Of a stretch of DNA of 64,000 nt, positions 35,367-44,405 are shown piece by piece. The stretch covers positions 3,890,728 through 3,954,727 of the forward strand of contig NZ_LT669941.1 in the NCBI RefSeq assembly GCF_900128505.1, in the 5' to 3' direction. The notes beneath the pieces are model-generated. The model was not told the origin of the DNA and did no database searches. It worked only from the letters and a program-made list of their open reading frames with translations. Positions within the stretch are counted from its first letter, which is position 1, and every line of letters starts with the position of its first letter. Source of the DNA: Parabacteroides timonensis (lineage in GTDB: Bacteria; Bacteroidota; Bacteroidia; Bacteroidales; Tannerellaceae). A program made the position numbers and the translations under genes.

Positions 35367-36374
35367 TTAATATTGCTTTATACGATTGATCAATTCATCC
35401 TGCGGACGTCTTTTCGCCAGGTCGGCGGGATCAGCCTGCTGGATAAAGACATTCTTCAAACGTATGTTTTCCTCATTAAAAAACACTATTTCCTCGTCAG
35501 AGAAACTGCCTTTTAACAGATCAAGGGGAGTACATAAGGAATACCCCAGTTGCTGCAATAGATCTCCGGCTACGGATTCAAAGATAGCAATATCTTCGGG
35601 AGATAATTCACGCAGAAACTTTTTTGTATTGTCTTTCAGGATCGGTTTGGTTACATTTGCCCACATTTTGCCTGCAACCGCTGTATTTTCAGACTCGCGG
35701 CTCTTATAATAATCCATCACCCTATCAGAATAAGGAAGATGCAGGAAATCGCAAAGCTGCCGCATCACTTTTTCCGGACTGGCAATAAGTGTTTCGTAAT
35801 TCAGCATAAAGAAATGATCGGCCGCCGTCCTGTCTTTCAAACGGAGAGCTGCTTCCTGATCCTTTTTCCAATTTTCAGCCAGTGCATAAATATGTTTCTC
35901 TCCGACAATAGCCTTTTTAAACGAAAGGGCGACATCACGACCGTCCCGGTATAGATAGATATAATAAGGAGAAATCCCGGTAGATTCAATGCCTTCTGCA
36001 TACAGCATATTTTTCATGCTTTTACATAGCCAGAAAGAAGCTCCGGTCTGACGGGCCGCCGATTCATAAATCACCCGGAACAACTCATACAACGTTTGTT
36101 GCCTGCAGGCTGCTACCACTTCATCTGCACGAATAGTAATACCTTCCCAGGGAACCGGATTCACTGTGACTAACTCGCACACATCCTGTACCAACCGATA
36201 AAAATTAGACTGATCCATCAAATCGCCATATTTGGGAAGCAACGGTAAGAAACGCTGAAGAATATGCGGAGGATGGGGAGCAGCGATCTCCCGGATTCCG
36301 TCCAGCATGACACGCAACAGATTGGATCCGGATCGCTGGGTTCCAATCATTTGTATACCTTGTATTGTATTCAT
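35367..36374 (-). CDS. PAPS-dependent sulfotransferase family protein
   Basis: 335 aa without a signal peptide, so cytoplasmic. The 5'-phosphosulfate-binding loop is IGTQRSGSNLLRVML at about 10-24 and the 3'-phosphate-binding motif YRDGRDVALSF is at 142-152, both characteristic of PAPS-using sulfotransferases (Sulfotransfer_1/3 type). The family moves sulfate from PAPS to hydroxyl or amino groups of small molecules, lipids or glycans. In gut Bacteroides, related enzymes sulfate sterols. It starts 4 nt after the ChrA-type gene and precedes the DUF6067 gene by 18 nt. No PAPS-synthesis genes are in the window. The acceptor is unknown. Confidence 0.87.
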   Translation of the reverse strand: MNTIQGIQMIGTQRSGSNLLRVMLDGIREIAAPHPPHILQRFLPLLPKYGDLMDQSNFYRLVQDVCELVTVNPVPWEGITIRADEVVAACRQQTLYELFRVIYESAARQTGASFWLCKSMKNMLYAEGIESTGISPYYIYLYRDGRDVALSFKKAIVGEKHIYALAENWKKDQEAALRLKDRTAADHFFMLNYETLIASPEKVMRQLCDFLHLPYSDRVMDYYKSRESENTAVAGKMWANVTKPILKDNTKKFLRELSPEDIAIFESVAGDLLQQLGYSLCTPLDLLKGSFSDEEIVFFNEENIRLKNVFIQQADPADLAKRRPQDELINRIKQY

Positions 36375-36378
36375 AGAA

Positions 36379-37557
36379 TTAGAATAAGATAAAGCCCGCC
36401 ACGCCTGCTCCGATGATCAGGTAAACCGGACTGATTGTGTATTTTAGTGAAATAAAAAATGTAACCAGGAAGATAATAACCGAAACAACCGACAGCGTAA
36501 TCGTCTGTCCGATCGTAACGGCTGAAGCAAAGATCATTCCGATAACAGCTGCCCGTATCCCTTTCATGGCTGCTTTTACAACGGATGACTGATTCAGAAT
36601 CTTTACAAAACGGGATAATAAGACGGTTAATACAGCCGGCGGAGTGAACATCGCCAACGTTGCCAGCAACGCCCCCGTGATACCTGCCACTTTATACCCA
36701 ATGAAGGTCGCTGTAATAAATATCGGTCCGGGAGTGATCTGCCCGATCGCTATCCCGTCGGCAAACTCAGCCGAGGTCAGCCAGTTCAAGTTCTCCACGA
36801 ACAACTCATGCAAAGCAGGGATAACAACATATCCCCCTCCGAACAAAGTCAGGCTGATACCGGAGAAGGTCGATACAATCTGAATACCTTCCGGAGCACC
36901 CGGATATTGTCCTCCCCAAAGTAAGATACAGAGTAATAGCAAAAGAACAATCCCGGAAGTCATCAGCTGCCTGCTACCCGTCCGCTTCTCCCCATCTGAT
37001 ATCAACCCTTGTCCCACTGGCTGGCGAAACAGGAAACCGCCGGCTATCCCGCTACCGATAATCAACAGAAAAGTAACCGTAAAACCACCGATAAAAATCA
37101 GCAACAAAGCCGCCAGCAGGCAAAGAACCCATTGGGCAGGCAATTTGATCGTCTTACGCGCCATCCCGATAGCCACCGTAACGATCAAAGCGGTAATAGC
37201 CGGAGTGATTCCGCTGAACACATTCTTTACCGCAGGTATATTTCCATAGGAGAAATACAACCACGAAAGAAATGTAACCAGTAAGAACGAGGGAATAATG
37301 ATCCCGGCAAAAGCTACAACCGCCCCCGGTATCCCCCTTAAATGGTACCCGACATAGGCAATCGTATTTACGGCTACAGGCCCCGGCAATACGGAGGTCA
37401 GCGAAATCCCATCCAGCAAATCTTCTTCTTTCAGTTTCTTGTCTACTTCTACTAACTGCTTCTGTACGATAGCCACTAGCGACATATAACCGCCAAATGC
37501 CGTAGCTCCCAATTTCAGGAATGTAAAGAAGATATAGGATAGCGATGCACGTTCCAT
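36379..37557 (-). CDS. chrA: ChrA-family (chromate/sulfate-type) transporter
   Basis: 392 aa with 10-12 hydrophobic segments. Two homologous CHR domains are visible: the first with FLKLGATAFGGYMSLVAIVQ near 12-31 and LPGPVAVNTIAYVGYHLRG near 55-74, the second with LFGGGYVVIPALHELFVENL near 233-252 and ITPGPIFITATFIGYKVAG near 270-288. ChrA proteins export chromate, and sulfate competes, suggesting an oxyanion substrate. The gene starts 1 nt after the ASST-family stop and ends 4 nt before the sulfotransferase start, so all three are tightly coupled. In this setting an oxyanion such as sulfate, rather than chromate resistance, is the likelier cargo; that is inference. Confidence 0.88.
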   Translation of the reverse strand: MERASLSYIFFTFLKLGATAFGGYMSLVAIVQKQLVEVDKKLKEEDLLDGISLTSVLPGPVAVNTIAYVGYHLRGIPGAVVAFAGIIIPSFLLVTFLSWLYFSYGNIPAVKNVFSGITPAITALIVTVAIGMARKTIKLPAQWVLCLLAALLLIFIGGFTVTFLLIIGSGIAGGFLFRQPVGQGLISDGEKRTGSRQLMTSGIVLLLLLCILLWGGQYPGAPEGIQIVSTFSGISLTLFGGGYVVIPALHELFVENLNWLTSAEFADGIAIGQITPGPIFITATFIGYKVAGITGALLATLAMFTPPAVLTVLLSRFVKILNQSSVVKAAMKGIRAAVIGMIFASAVTIGQTITLSVVSVIIFLVTFFISLKYTISPVYLIIGAGVAGFILF

Positions 37558-37558
37558 A

Positions 37559-39049
37559 TTACTTGATTTCTTTAAAATATTGATCCCAGGTTTCTACCGG
37601 TACGTACACCGCCCGATAAGGAGCATAATACATGATACTTTCCCAAAGAACCTTGCCGGATTGGTCGGTAACCATTATAGAACCGGTTTTCGAACTGGTC
37701 TGCAACAGATTTCCGTTAGGAAGGAGATAAGCATTCCCCATGCGGGAAGTATACTTTTCAGGAGGCAACATGGCATTAATAACTGTTTCTGCCGTAAAGT
37801 TCTTTTCATCCAGTTTAAAAGCTTTCGCTCCCGAACGTTTGTCATACAAGCCGTTATCAAACAGCATCAAATCACCCTGTTCCGTAATATAAGGAGCATG
37901 CTGAAAAGAGAAATAGGCAGTTGTATCCATTTTGAAGTCTCCATTTCTACCGAACTTCCAAAGTAATTTACCACTCTGACGATCAATCTTCCATATCTGG
38001 TCTTCAATCGGATTAGACACCAGGTAATTTCCATCGGTATCAAAACAAAGGCCGTTCATATGAAAACGGTCGTAACGGTATTCATCGATATAAGGATCGT
38101 TAGCGACATCCCATACATCCCATGCCGACCAGGTTTTCAAAACATTTCCCAGGGTGTCTATAACCATGATTCCGTCGCCACCCAACGTATCAGTCTCCAT
38201 TTTTCCATTTACAGGTATTTCTGTTATTTTCTTAGGACGATATAAAGTATGAATATGGTTTTCCTCATCCATCCAGATATCATGATGAATAATCTGATAA
38301 TCTTTTTCTTTTTCAATTTTATCCAAATCCAGGCGCCACATCTGTTCACCGGTCAGGGATACTTCTGTCAGCCCTGTTCCACCGGCAAACCCCATAGAAC
38401 CACGACGCATCGGTTTTTTGTGTTCTTCATTGGCTATTTCTTCGGGAGTTTGAGGAGCATCGTCAATCTTATCCATTTCAAAAGGACGAAGCATAGCTAA
38501 AATAGTACCACGAGGAGTAAGTGAAGCGGCACGTACGCCAACATCATCTACCTGCCAGTACCAACGTATTTGTCCTTCATTATCAATCAATGCCATATAT
38601 CCGGGTAAACGGCCAAAACAAACCAGGATCATACCATCACCTAAAGCAGAAGAGTCATGTGGACGCTTTTCATTAAACCAGTGATTAACGAGCCAGGAGG
38701 ATTGTTCGCGGGTTTTAAACGTCAACGGTTTCGATCTCTGTTTAAACAAGTTATCTATCACTATTTCATAAGTATATTCAGTATTGGCTTTTAAGAGCAG
38801 GAGGTCAAGGTGGTGAAGCGTATCAGAAGGAGTTGTAACCGTTCTGAATCTCTTTCCTGTTAAGTTTTCTGTGTATTCTATATAAATCGGTGCAGGTTTT
38901 TGAAGAACTATCTCCGCTCTATTATACATCGCTGTATTTCCGGGAGAGGTTAACGTAACTTCCTTAATCGTATTCCGCTCGCTTATATAAACCCAGCCAA
39001 TAACTGCTCCAACAACCAATATACTAACAAAAATAATCAGGCGCTTCAT
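37559..39049 (-). CDS. Arylsulfate sulfotransferase (ASST)-family protein
   Basis: 496 aa with an N-terminal hydrophobic anchor or signal (about 3-20). A beta-sandwich (about 28-115) precedes a six-bladed propeller. The histidines expected for this family are present: HHDIW at 255-259, RFHMNG at 328-333 and FQHAPY at 382-387, with GNAYLLPNGNLL near 438. These correspond by pattern to the three catalytic-site His residues described for E. coli ASST (His252, His356, His436). The usual SSR arginine segment reads S-N-P at 345-347, so the Arg looks lost. ASST proteins transfer sulfate between phenolic compounds without PAPS, in the periplasm. The gene lies 73 nt after SusD, beyond the hairpin at 39078-39108. 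Family assignment good; activity uncertain. Confidence 0.83.
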   Translation of the reverse strand: MKRLIIFVSILVVGAVIGWVYISERNTIKEVTLTSPGNTAMYNRAEIVLQKPAPIYIEYTENLTGKRFRTVTTPSDTLHHLDLLLLKANTEYTYEIVIDNLFKQRSKPLTFKTREQSSWLVNHWFNEKRPHDSSALGDGMILVCFGRLPGYMALIDNEGQIRWYWQVDDVGVRAASLTPRGTILAMLRPFEMDKIDDAPQTPEEIANEEHKKPMRRGSMGFAGGTGLTEVSLTGEQMWRLDLDKIEKEKDYQIIHHDIWMDEENHIHTLYRPKKITEIPVNGKMETDTLGGDGIMVIDTLGNVLKTWSAWDVWDVANDPYIDEYRYDRFHMNGLCFDTDGNYLVSNPIEDQIWKIDRQSGKLLWKFGRNGDFKMDTTAYFSFQHAPYITEQGDLMLFDNGLYDKRSGAKAFKLDEKNFTAETVINAMLPPEKYTSRMGNAYLLPNGNLLQTSSKTGSIMVTDQSGKVLWESIMYYAPYRAVYVPVETWDQYFKEIK

Positions 39050-39077
39050 ATCAATCTCTTTAAAATATTAAATAAAG

Positions 39078-39108
39078 GATGCCTGTATCCATCTTAGATA
39101 CAGGCATC
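39078..39108 (-). terminator. Intercistronic hairpin after SusD
   Basis: GATGCCTGTATC (39078-39089) and GATACAGGCATC (39097-39108) form a perfect 12 bp stem with a 7 nt loop. It lies 14 nt after the SusD stop and 28 nt before the ASST-family start. The minus-strand tail is CTTTATTTAA, only moderately U-rich, so partial read-through into the sulfur genes is plausible. Confidence 0.65.
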
Positions 39109-39122
39109 TGACAAACTCGAAT

Positions 39123-40673
39123 TTATTTAGGTAGGCGTTTAGGATTTTCAGCCTCCATATAACTATTCAGCTTAGTTTCTGTCATAGGATACGGCAAATA
39201 ACGCATATCCGGTGTCACAGTAGTTCCTGTTATATCCATTTCTTTCAAATGGGCATTTACAGTTTCTTCATATTTACCAAAACGAATCAGATCCGGACGA
39301 CGTTTATACTCAAACACTAATTCAAAACCACGTTCATCAAGAATAGCCTGATTCATAGCCTCTTGGCTTGCAGGAACCGGAAAACGAGGATCTTTTCCAT
39401 AAAGAGGAGCACCAGCACGTTCACGAATCTCATTCAAATAAGGCAATGCGGCTCCCGGTCCATTCAGATTGTTTTCTATTTCTGCCTTACAAAGAATGAC
39501 ATCTGCCAAACGGAAAATAGAAATTGTACTTCCATCATAATATAAATCAGAAACCATCTCATAAGTATATTTCTTCGTTGCAACATTAAGCAGCAATTTA
39601 GTCGTATCATTAGGTGGTGTGTTTTGTCCCTTTTCAGGCATCATATAATAGAAACCATAATCAGTTTTATCATCACGGGGACTTACTCCTGTATAATTAA
39701 AATAGAAGAACTGTTTACGTGGGTCTGCATCATCATATTTACGCCAGAAAGGTAAAGATATAGCATAAAACTGCCAACGTCCCTGAACTTCCGGGTGGTC
39801 CGAAGGACCAAAGTGATTAGCTATCTCTCCTCCGTTTGAAGTTACTTCGTGTAAAATACAGAAAATAGATCCCATATCGTACTTATTCGATTCAGCCCAT
39901 ACGTTTTTAAAGTCCGGATTCAATGAATAAATACCTTTATCACGCAAAGCCAATACCATGTCGATATAAGTTTTTGCATTCTGATAATCATGTGCACGCA
40001 TATAAATTTGTCCGATCAAAGTTGCAGCTGCCCCTTTAGTTGCACGAGATAAATCCGTTCCAGTCCATTTCTCAGGTAATACTTCGAGTGCTTCTTTCAG
40101 ATCTTTCAAAATAAAAGCATCTATATCAGCTACGGAAGTTAAAGGCATATCTCTCATTGCAAGCGGATTCTCGGCATATTCCGTTACCAGTGGAACCGGC
40201 CCGAAAGCATCTGTCAGATCACGATAAGCCAACGCCCGAAGAAATTTAAGCTGAGCAGCTATCAATTGCTTATTTTCTTCAGTCATATCAACCTCTGCAT
40301 TGTTCAACTTTTGGAGAACTGTATTTGCATTCGATACGACTTGATAGATATATCTCCAGTTGTCACGAAGATATTGATTATTAGAATCATAAGACATCAC
40401 ACTCATTGCTAGCGGATCACTTGAAGTAGAATAACCTATATCAGTTGTGTAGTCTGTAATCATTACGAAATAACCTGCATAATATTGCCAGGCATCACCT
40501 GGAAACGGGTTTAAATCCGCATAAACTCCTACTAACGCTGCATTGAAATCTTTTTCTGTTATATAAGCGTTGGAAGTTGTCAAATTGCTATATAAAGTCG
40601 GCTCTAAATCTGTACATGCCGTAAATCCGGAAACTAATCCGGTGGCTAATAAGCCCATCAATATTTTTTTCAT
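39123..40673 (-). CDS. SusD/RagB-family outer-membrane lipoprotein
   Basis: 516 aa from the ATG at 40673 (an ATG three codons earlier, at 40682, is also possible). Lipoprotein signal ends FTAC (Cys20), followed by TDLEPTLYSNLTTSNAYITEKDF. SusD features include LKFLRALAYRDLTDAFGPVPLV, FRLADVILCKAEIENNLNG and ERGFELVFEYKRRPDLIRFG. It is 30 nt downstream of the SusC at 40704. The pair leads the operon containing the ASST-family, ChrA, sulfotransferase and DUF6067 genes, and lacks a linked sigma/anti-sigma pair. Confidence 0.95.
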   Translation of the reverse strand: MKKILMGLLATGLVSGFTACTDLEPTLYSNLTTSNAYITEKDFNAALVGVYADLNPFPGDAWQYYAGYFVMITDYTTDIGYSTSSDPLAMSVMSYDSNNQYLRDNWRYIYQVVSNANTVLQKLNNAEVDMTEENKQLIAAQLKFLRALAYRDLTDAFGPVPLVTEYAENPLAMRDMPLTSVADIDAFILKDLKEALEVLPEKWTGTDLSRATKGAAATLIGQIYMRAHDYQNAKTYIDMVLALRDKGIYSLNPDFKNVWAESNKYDMGSIFCILHEVTSNGGEIANHFGPSDHPEVQGRWQFYAISLPFWRKYDDADPRKQFFYFNYTGVSPRDDKTDYGFYYMMPEKGQNTPPNDTTKLLLNVATKKYTYEMVSDLYYDGSTISIFRLADVILCKAEIENNLNGPGAALPYLNEIRERAGAPLYGKDPRFPVPASQEAMNQAILDERGFELVFEYKRRPDLIRFGKYEETVNAHLKEMDITGTTVTPDMRYLPYPMTETKLNSYMEAENPKRLPK

Positions 40674-40703
40674 ATATCTCATTATTTAGAAAGTAACAGA
40701 CTA

Positions 40704-43700
40704 TTAAAATGTAATATTTAAACCTATTGTGTATGTTCTCATACTCGGGTAGGCATTAAAGTCCAGACCGGCACCCACATTAGCCGTTTGATTGGAACCA
40801 CTATTCTTTGCTGTATCATACGCTTTTGTATCCACTTCCGGATCCCAACCGCTATAACCGGTTATTGTAAACAGATTTTCCATAGATACATAAACACGAC
40901 AAGAAGAGACTACTTTCTTAAATGGAACAGTATATCCCAATGTCAGATTCTTCAAACGCAAATAAGAAGCATCTTCAATAAAATGATCATTTACATAACC
41001 ACCTTTATTTTTTGAGATATTAAAGAAACCATTACGAGGTATATCAGTATTTGTATTGGTAGGCGTCCAACGTTTCAAAGCATCAGTTGTACGATTCAGC
41101 TCCATATTCATGCGGGTCATATTCAGCAACTCGTTGCCTACAGAACCCTGAAAGAATATAGAAAGATCAAACCCTTTATAAGCAAAATTATTAGTCAAGC
41201 CAAAAATAAAATCAGGAGTAGCATGGCCTATAATTTCACGGTCTTTATCATTCAGTTCTCCGTCGCCATTTAAGTCTGCGAATTTAGGATCTCCAGGTTT
41301 AGCATCCGGTTGCAACGGATTATTTTCACCTTCCTGTATTACACCTAAGTATCTATAACCGTACAATGACCCTAACGGTTCGCCTTCACGAACGATAGCA
41401 TATTCCTGTTCCGTAACTGTACCTGTCGGTTTAGATGTTTTAAGACGTATTTCACCATTCGTTCCCAAGTCAAGTACTTTGTTACGGTTTAGTGAAAAAT
41501 TAAATTTAGTATCCCAAACAAAATCACCGGTTAAGTTATGTGAAGTTAAATCCAGTTCAAAACCTCTGTTTTGTATAGAGCCGACATTACTTTGTCCTGA
41601 AACGAAACCACTATAGAAAGGCATATCCATATTCAGCAACAAATCCTTCGTCTTTTTAAAATAACCGTCCACTGTCACTGATAAACGATTATTGAAAAAG
41701 CCCATATCCAAACCGATATTATATTGTTGAGTCGTTTCCCATTTCAAATCGGGATTAGAAGGGCTAGCCTGGTTCATGTGCATACCGGCAAGATTACTGG
41801 AACCATCCATCGTTAGATGTGTATTTGACATAAGTGCAAAAGATGCATAATCACCAATACGTTCGTTACCTGTAACACCAAATCCAGCTCTTAATTTCAA
41901 ACTACTGAAAATATTCAGATTCTTAATGAAATCTTCTTCACTCATTCTCCATGCCAATGAACCAGAGGGGAAAGTACCCCAGCGATTGTTCGCTCCAAAA
42001 CGGGAAGAACCGTCACGACGAACTGTTACTGTTGCCAAATACTTATCCATCAAAGTATAATTGACACGTCCGAAGAAGGAGATCAGGATATTTTCAGTTT
42101 TATTGGAAGCAATACTCGTTTTCTGTGCAGCAGCACCTAAGTTATTATAGCTGAATACATCTGTAGAGAAATCTTTCGCATTAATCTTTCGGTAATCACC
42201 AGAGAACTTTTCATAGGTATAACCAACCATTGCTCCAAAATCATGAATGCTATTGAATGTTTTCATATAATTAATGACACCTTCAAATAATTGGCGGGTA
42301 CCGGTATAATCATACGTACTGGCTACACCATTATCGATACTTCCCTGATAAGTTGTAGAGGCCGGAAGATAGGTTCCCTGAAAATTATGTATGATTTCTA
42401 CACCACCTGTAGCCTTTGCAACAAGTCCTTCGATCGGATGAACTTCTACATAAGCACTACCGTTGAATTTATCATTCTTAGCATCATTCTGACGTTCCAT
42501 CAGGTTAGCTAACGGGTTATCGCCACGACCGCCCGGCACACGTCCGTAAGTACCATCTTCATTATAAGGTTTTACTGTCGGATCATACGACAAGACACTA
42601 AGTAATACGTTAGAATTAACTATATTACCACTATACTCTTGAAATTTAGAGGTTTCACGATGTGCATATATTGTAGCACCGGCTTTAATATAATCGTTAA
42701 TAGTCTGGTCTACATTCACACGACCTGAAATACGTGAGAAGTCTGTATTCTTCAAAATACCATCTTGTTTATAATAACCTAAACTGGTAAGTACTTTTGT
42801 TTTCTCAGATCCTCCTTGAAACTGGATACTATGATCTTGTACCATTCCCAAGCGTGTACAAACATCAATCCAATCTGTATCTACATCCGATTGTAACTGT
42901 GAAGGAGTATAAACACCATTCTCTGTATTTTCACGTCCCGGTAATTCTTTAAACAAAGCATTCTGCAAATTCATATAATCCTTTGCACTAAGTAAGTCAA
43001 ACGGATTAAGCCTCTTTTGTACTCCAAAATAGCCATTGTAAGAGATCTTATTCTCACCGCTCTTTCCGCGTTTCGTTGTAATCAATACGACTCCGTTTGC
43101 ACCACGGGCACCATAAATAGCAGTAGCGGAAGCATCTTTTAGAATTTGCATGGATTCAATATCATTCGGATTGATATTCAATCCCTCAGAAGACGGAAAG
43201 CCATCGACAACATACAATGGTTCATTAGTAGAACTGATAGAATTACTACCACGTACGCGTACAGAAATACTACCACCAGGAGCTTTAGAGGTTTGGGAGA
43301 CCTGCACACCTGCAGTTTTACCCTGCAATGCCAAAGCGGCATTACTTACCGTACCTCCCATCACCATATCATCTGCCGATACAGAAGAAACGGAACCCGT
43401 CAGGTCTTTCTTTTTCTGGTAACCATAACCAATCGCTACAACTTCATTCAATCCGATCGCATCTTCTGCCAAAACAACATTAATGGTCGGTTGACTACCT
43501 ACTTTTACTTCTTTAGTTGTATAACCAATAAAAGATACTACTAAGGTTGCATTATTAGGGACATCCAATGTATACTTACCGTCCATATCGGTAACCGTTC
43601 CATTCGTAGTTCCTTTCACTACAACGTTTGCTCCGGCAATGGGTTCACCCGCATTGTCTTTTACTACACCCGACACCTTTTTGGCCTGTTGAGTGATCAT

Positions 43701-43871
43701 AACACTTTCATTTTTTGCTTTCGCTACATCCATTCCGGTCGGAACAGCATACGAAGAAACGAGGGAAGAGATACATAATCCAGCTATAAGACCGGATCTT
43801 GATAACACCTTCCGCGTTTGAGAATCCGCTGCCCTTGCAGCAAGACTGTCTTTTAGTAAAGCGTTGTTCAT
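40704..43871 (-). CDS. SusC/RagA-family TonB-dependent transporter without STN domain
   Basis: 1055 aa. An unusually long N-terminus (MNNALLKDSLAARAADSQTR) precedes the hydrophobic signal core at about 27-45. No STN domain is present: the mature protein begins close to the carboxypeptidase-regulatory-like domain (about 64-140, GEPIAGANVVVKGTTNG). The plug starts near LNEVVAIGYGYQKKKDLTGSV and the barrel ends RTYTIGLNITF. Loss of STN fits the absence of FecR and sigma genes beside it. The upstream region (43956-44147) carries a perfect 22 bp inverted repeat around a promoter-like box, which suggests control by DNA inversion. It should import a ligand processed by the sulfotransferase/ASST/DUF6067 set. 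Confidence 0.95.
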   Translation of the reverse strand: MNNALLKDSLAARAADSQTRKVLSRSGLIAGLCISSLVSSYAVPTGMDVAKAKNESVMITQQAKKVSGVVKDNAGEPIAGANVVVKGTTNGTVTDMDGKYTLDVPNNATLVVSFIGYTTKEVKVGSQPTINVVLAEDAIGLNEVVAIGYGYQKKKDLTGSVSSVSADDMVMGGTVSNAALALQGKTAGVQVSQTSKAPGGSISVRVRGSNSISSTNEPLYVVDGFPSSEGLNINPNDIESMQILKDASATAIYGARGANGVVLITTKRGKSGENKISYNGYFGVQKRLNPFDLLSAKDYMNLQNALFKELPGRENTENGVYTPSQLQSDVDTDWIDVCTRLGMVQDHSIQFQGGSEKTKVLTSLGYYKQDGILKNTDFSRISGRVNVDQTINDYIKAGATIYAHRETSKFQEYSGNIVNSNVLLSVLSYDPTVKPYNEDGTYGRVPGGRGDNPLANLMERQNDAKNDKFNGSAYVEVHPIEGLVAKATGGVEIIHNFQGTYLPASTTYQGSIDNGVASTYDYTGTRQLFEGVINYMKTFNSIHDFGAMVGYTYEKFSGDYRKINAKDFSTDVFSYNNLGAAAQKTSIASNKTENILISFFGRVNYTLMDKYLATVTVRRDGSSRFGANNRWGTFPSGSLAWRMSEEDFIKNLNIFSSLKLRAGFGVTGNERIGDYASFALMSNTHLTMDGSSNLAGMHMNQASPSNPDLKWETTQQYNIGLDMGFFNNRLSVTVDGYFKKTKDLLLNMDMPFYSGFVSGQSNVGSIQNRGFELDLTSHNLTGDFVWDTKFNFSLNRNKVLDLGTNGEIRLKTSKPTGTVTEQEYAIVREGEPLGSLYGYRYLGVIQEGENNPLQPDAKPGDPKFADLNGDGELNDKDREIIGHATPDFIFGLTNNFAYKGFDLSIFFQGSVGNELLNMTRMNMELNRTTDALKRWTPTNTNTDIPRNGFFNISKNKGGYVNDHFIEDASYLRLKNLTLGYTVPFKKVVSSCRVYVSMENLFTITGYSGWDPEVDTKAYDTAKNSGSNQTANVGAGLDFNAYPSMRTYTIGLNITF

Positions 43872-43955
43872 AAATTAGAATTATTAGATTTATATCTGCA
43901 TTACAATAGCATCACCCTTTACAGTAAACTTGTCAGAATACCAACAATTGACCAG

Positions 43956-44147
43956 AGTCCAATAAGAACTCTTTCAAAACAGACTAAACCAGAAATGAAT
44001 AATATACAAAAATGACTTTAGAGAGGTTCTATTCATAAATATCTAAATAGTCAAAGTGTTAAATCCTTATTATTTTTAATAAAACGAACTGATATTAGCG
44101 TATTTTTTATATATTTGGCAAAAAATTGAAAGAGTTCTTATTGGACT
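43956..44147. promoter_or_regulatory. Candidate invertible promoter segment upstream of SusC
   Basis: Two perfectly complementary 22 bp arms, 43956-43977 (begins AGTCCAATAAGAAC) and 44126-44147 (ends GTTCTTATTGGACT), bound a 148 bp A+T-rich interior. The interior contains TATATTTG at 44110-44117 on the plus strand, an exact Bacteroidales -7 box directly beside the right arm, reading away from SusC. I found no equivalent box in the interior reading toward SusC. Inversion would place the box at 43986-43993 facing the SusC start at 43871, with a leader of about 110 nt. No clear -33 TTTG is visible. Invertible promoters of this form control SusC/SusD and capsule operons in Bacteroidales; the recombinase would be encoded elsewhere. 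Confidence 0.7.
44110..44117 (+). promoter_or_regulatory. -7 box (TATATTTG) in the inverted-repeat segment
   Basis: An exact TAnnTTTG match on the plus strand, with the predicted transcript start at the inner edge of the right inverted-repeat arm. In this orientation it points into a gene-free region and away from the SusC operon. Confidence 0.5.
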
Positions 44148-44405
44148 AAATCAACTATTTAATAAAGACCACATCAAAAGAAATATTGATATTCATAGTA
44201 AATAGCTGATATAAAGTAAATTCTACACAAATAAGACATTCATGCATTTAACCAAACAGTGTTTTTATTGATCTATTTTATATAACGCAGGATACTTTCC
44301 TTTAAAATCCAAAGGACTACCATTATTCGTGCAAACAAGCCTATCAATTCATTATATCTATCAGAAAGGAAGGAAAATTAAAGTATTTTCGAAATTAACC
44401 ATCAT

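Noticed and set aside
36379..37557. Chromate-resistance determinant as the main role of the ChrA-type gene
   Set aside because: It is embedded with 1 and 4 nt gaps between sulfotransferase-family genes, so a sulfur-oxyanion role in the operon is more likely; chromate export cannot be excluded.
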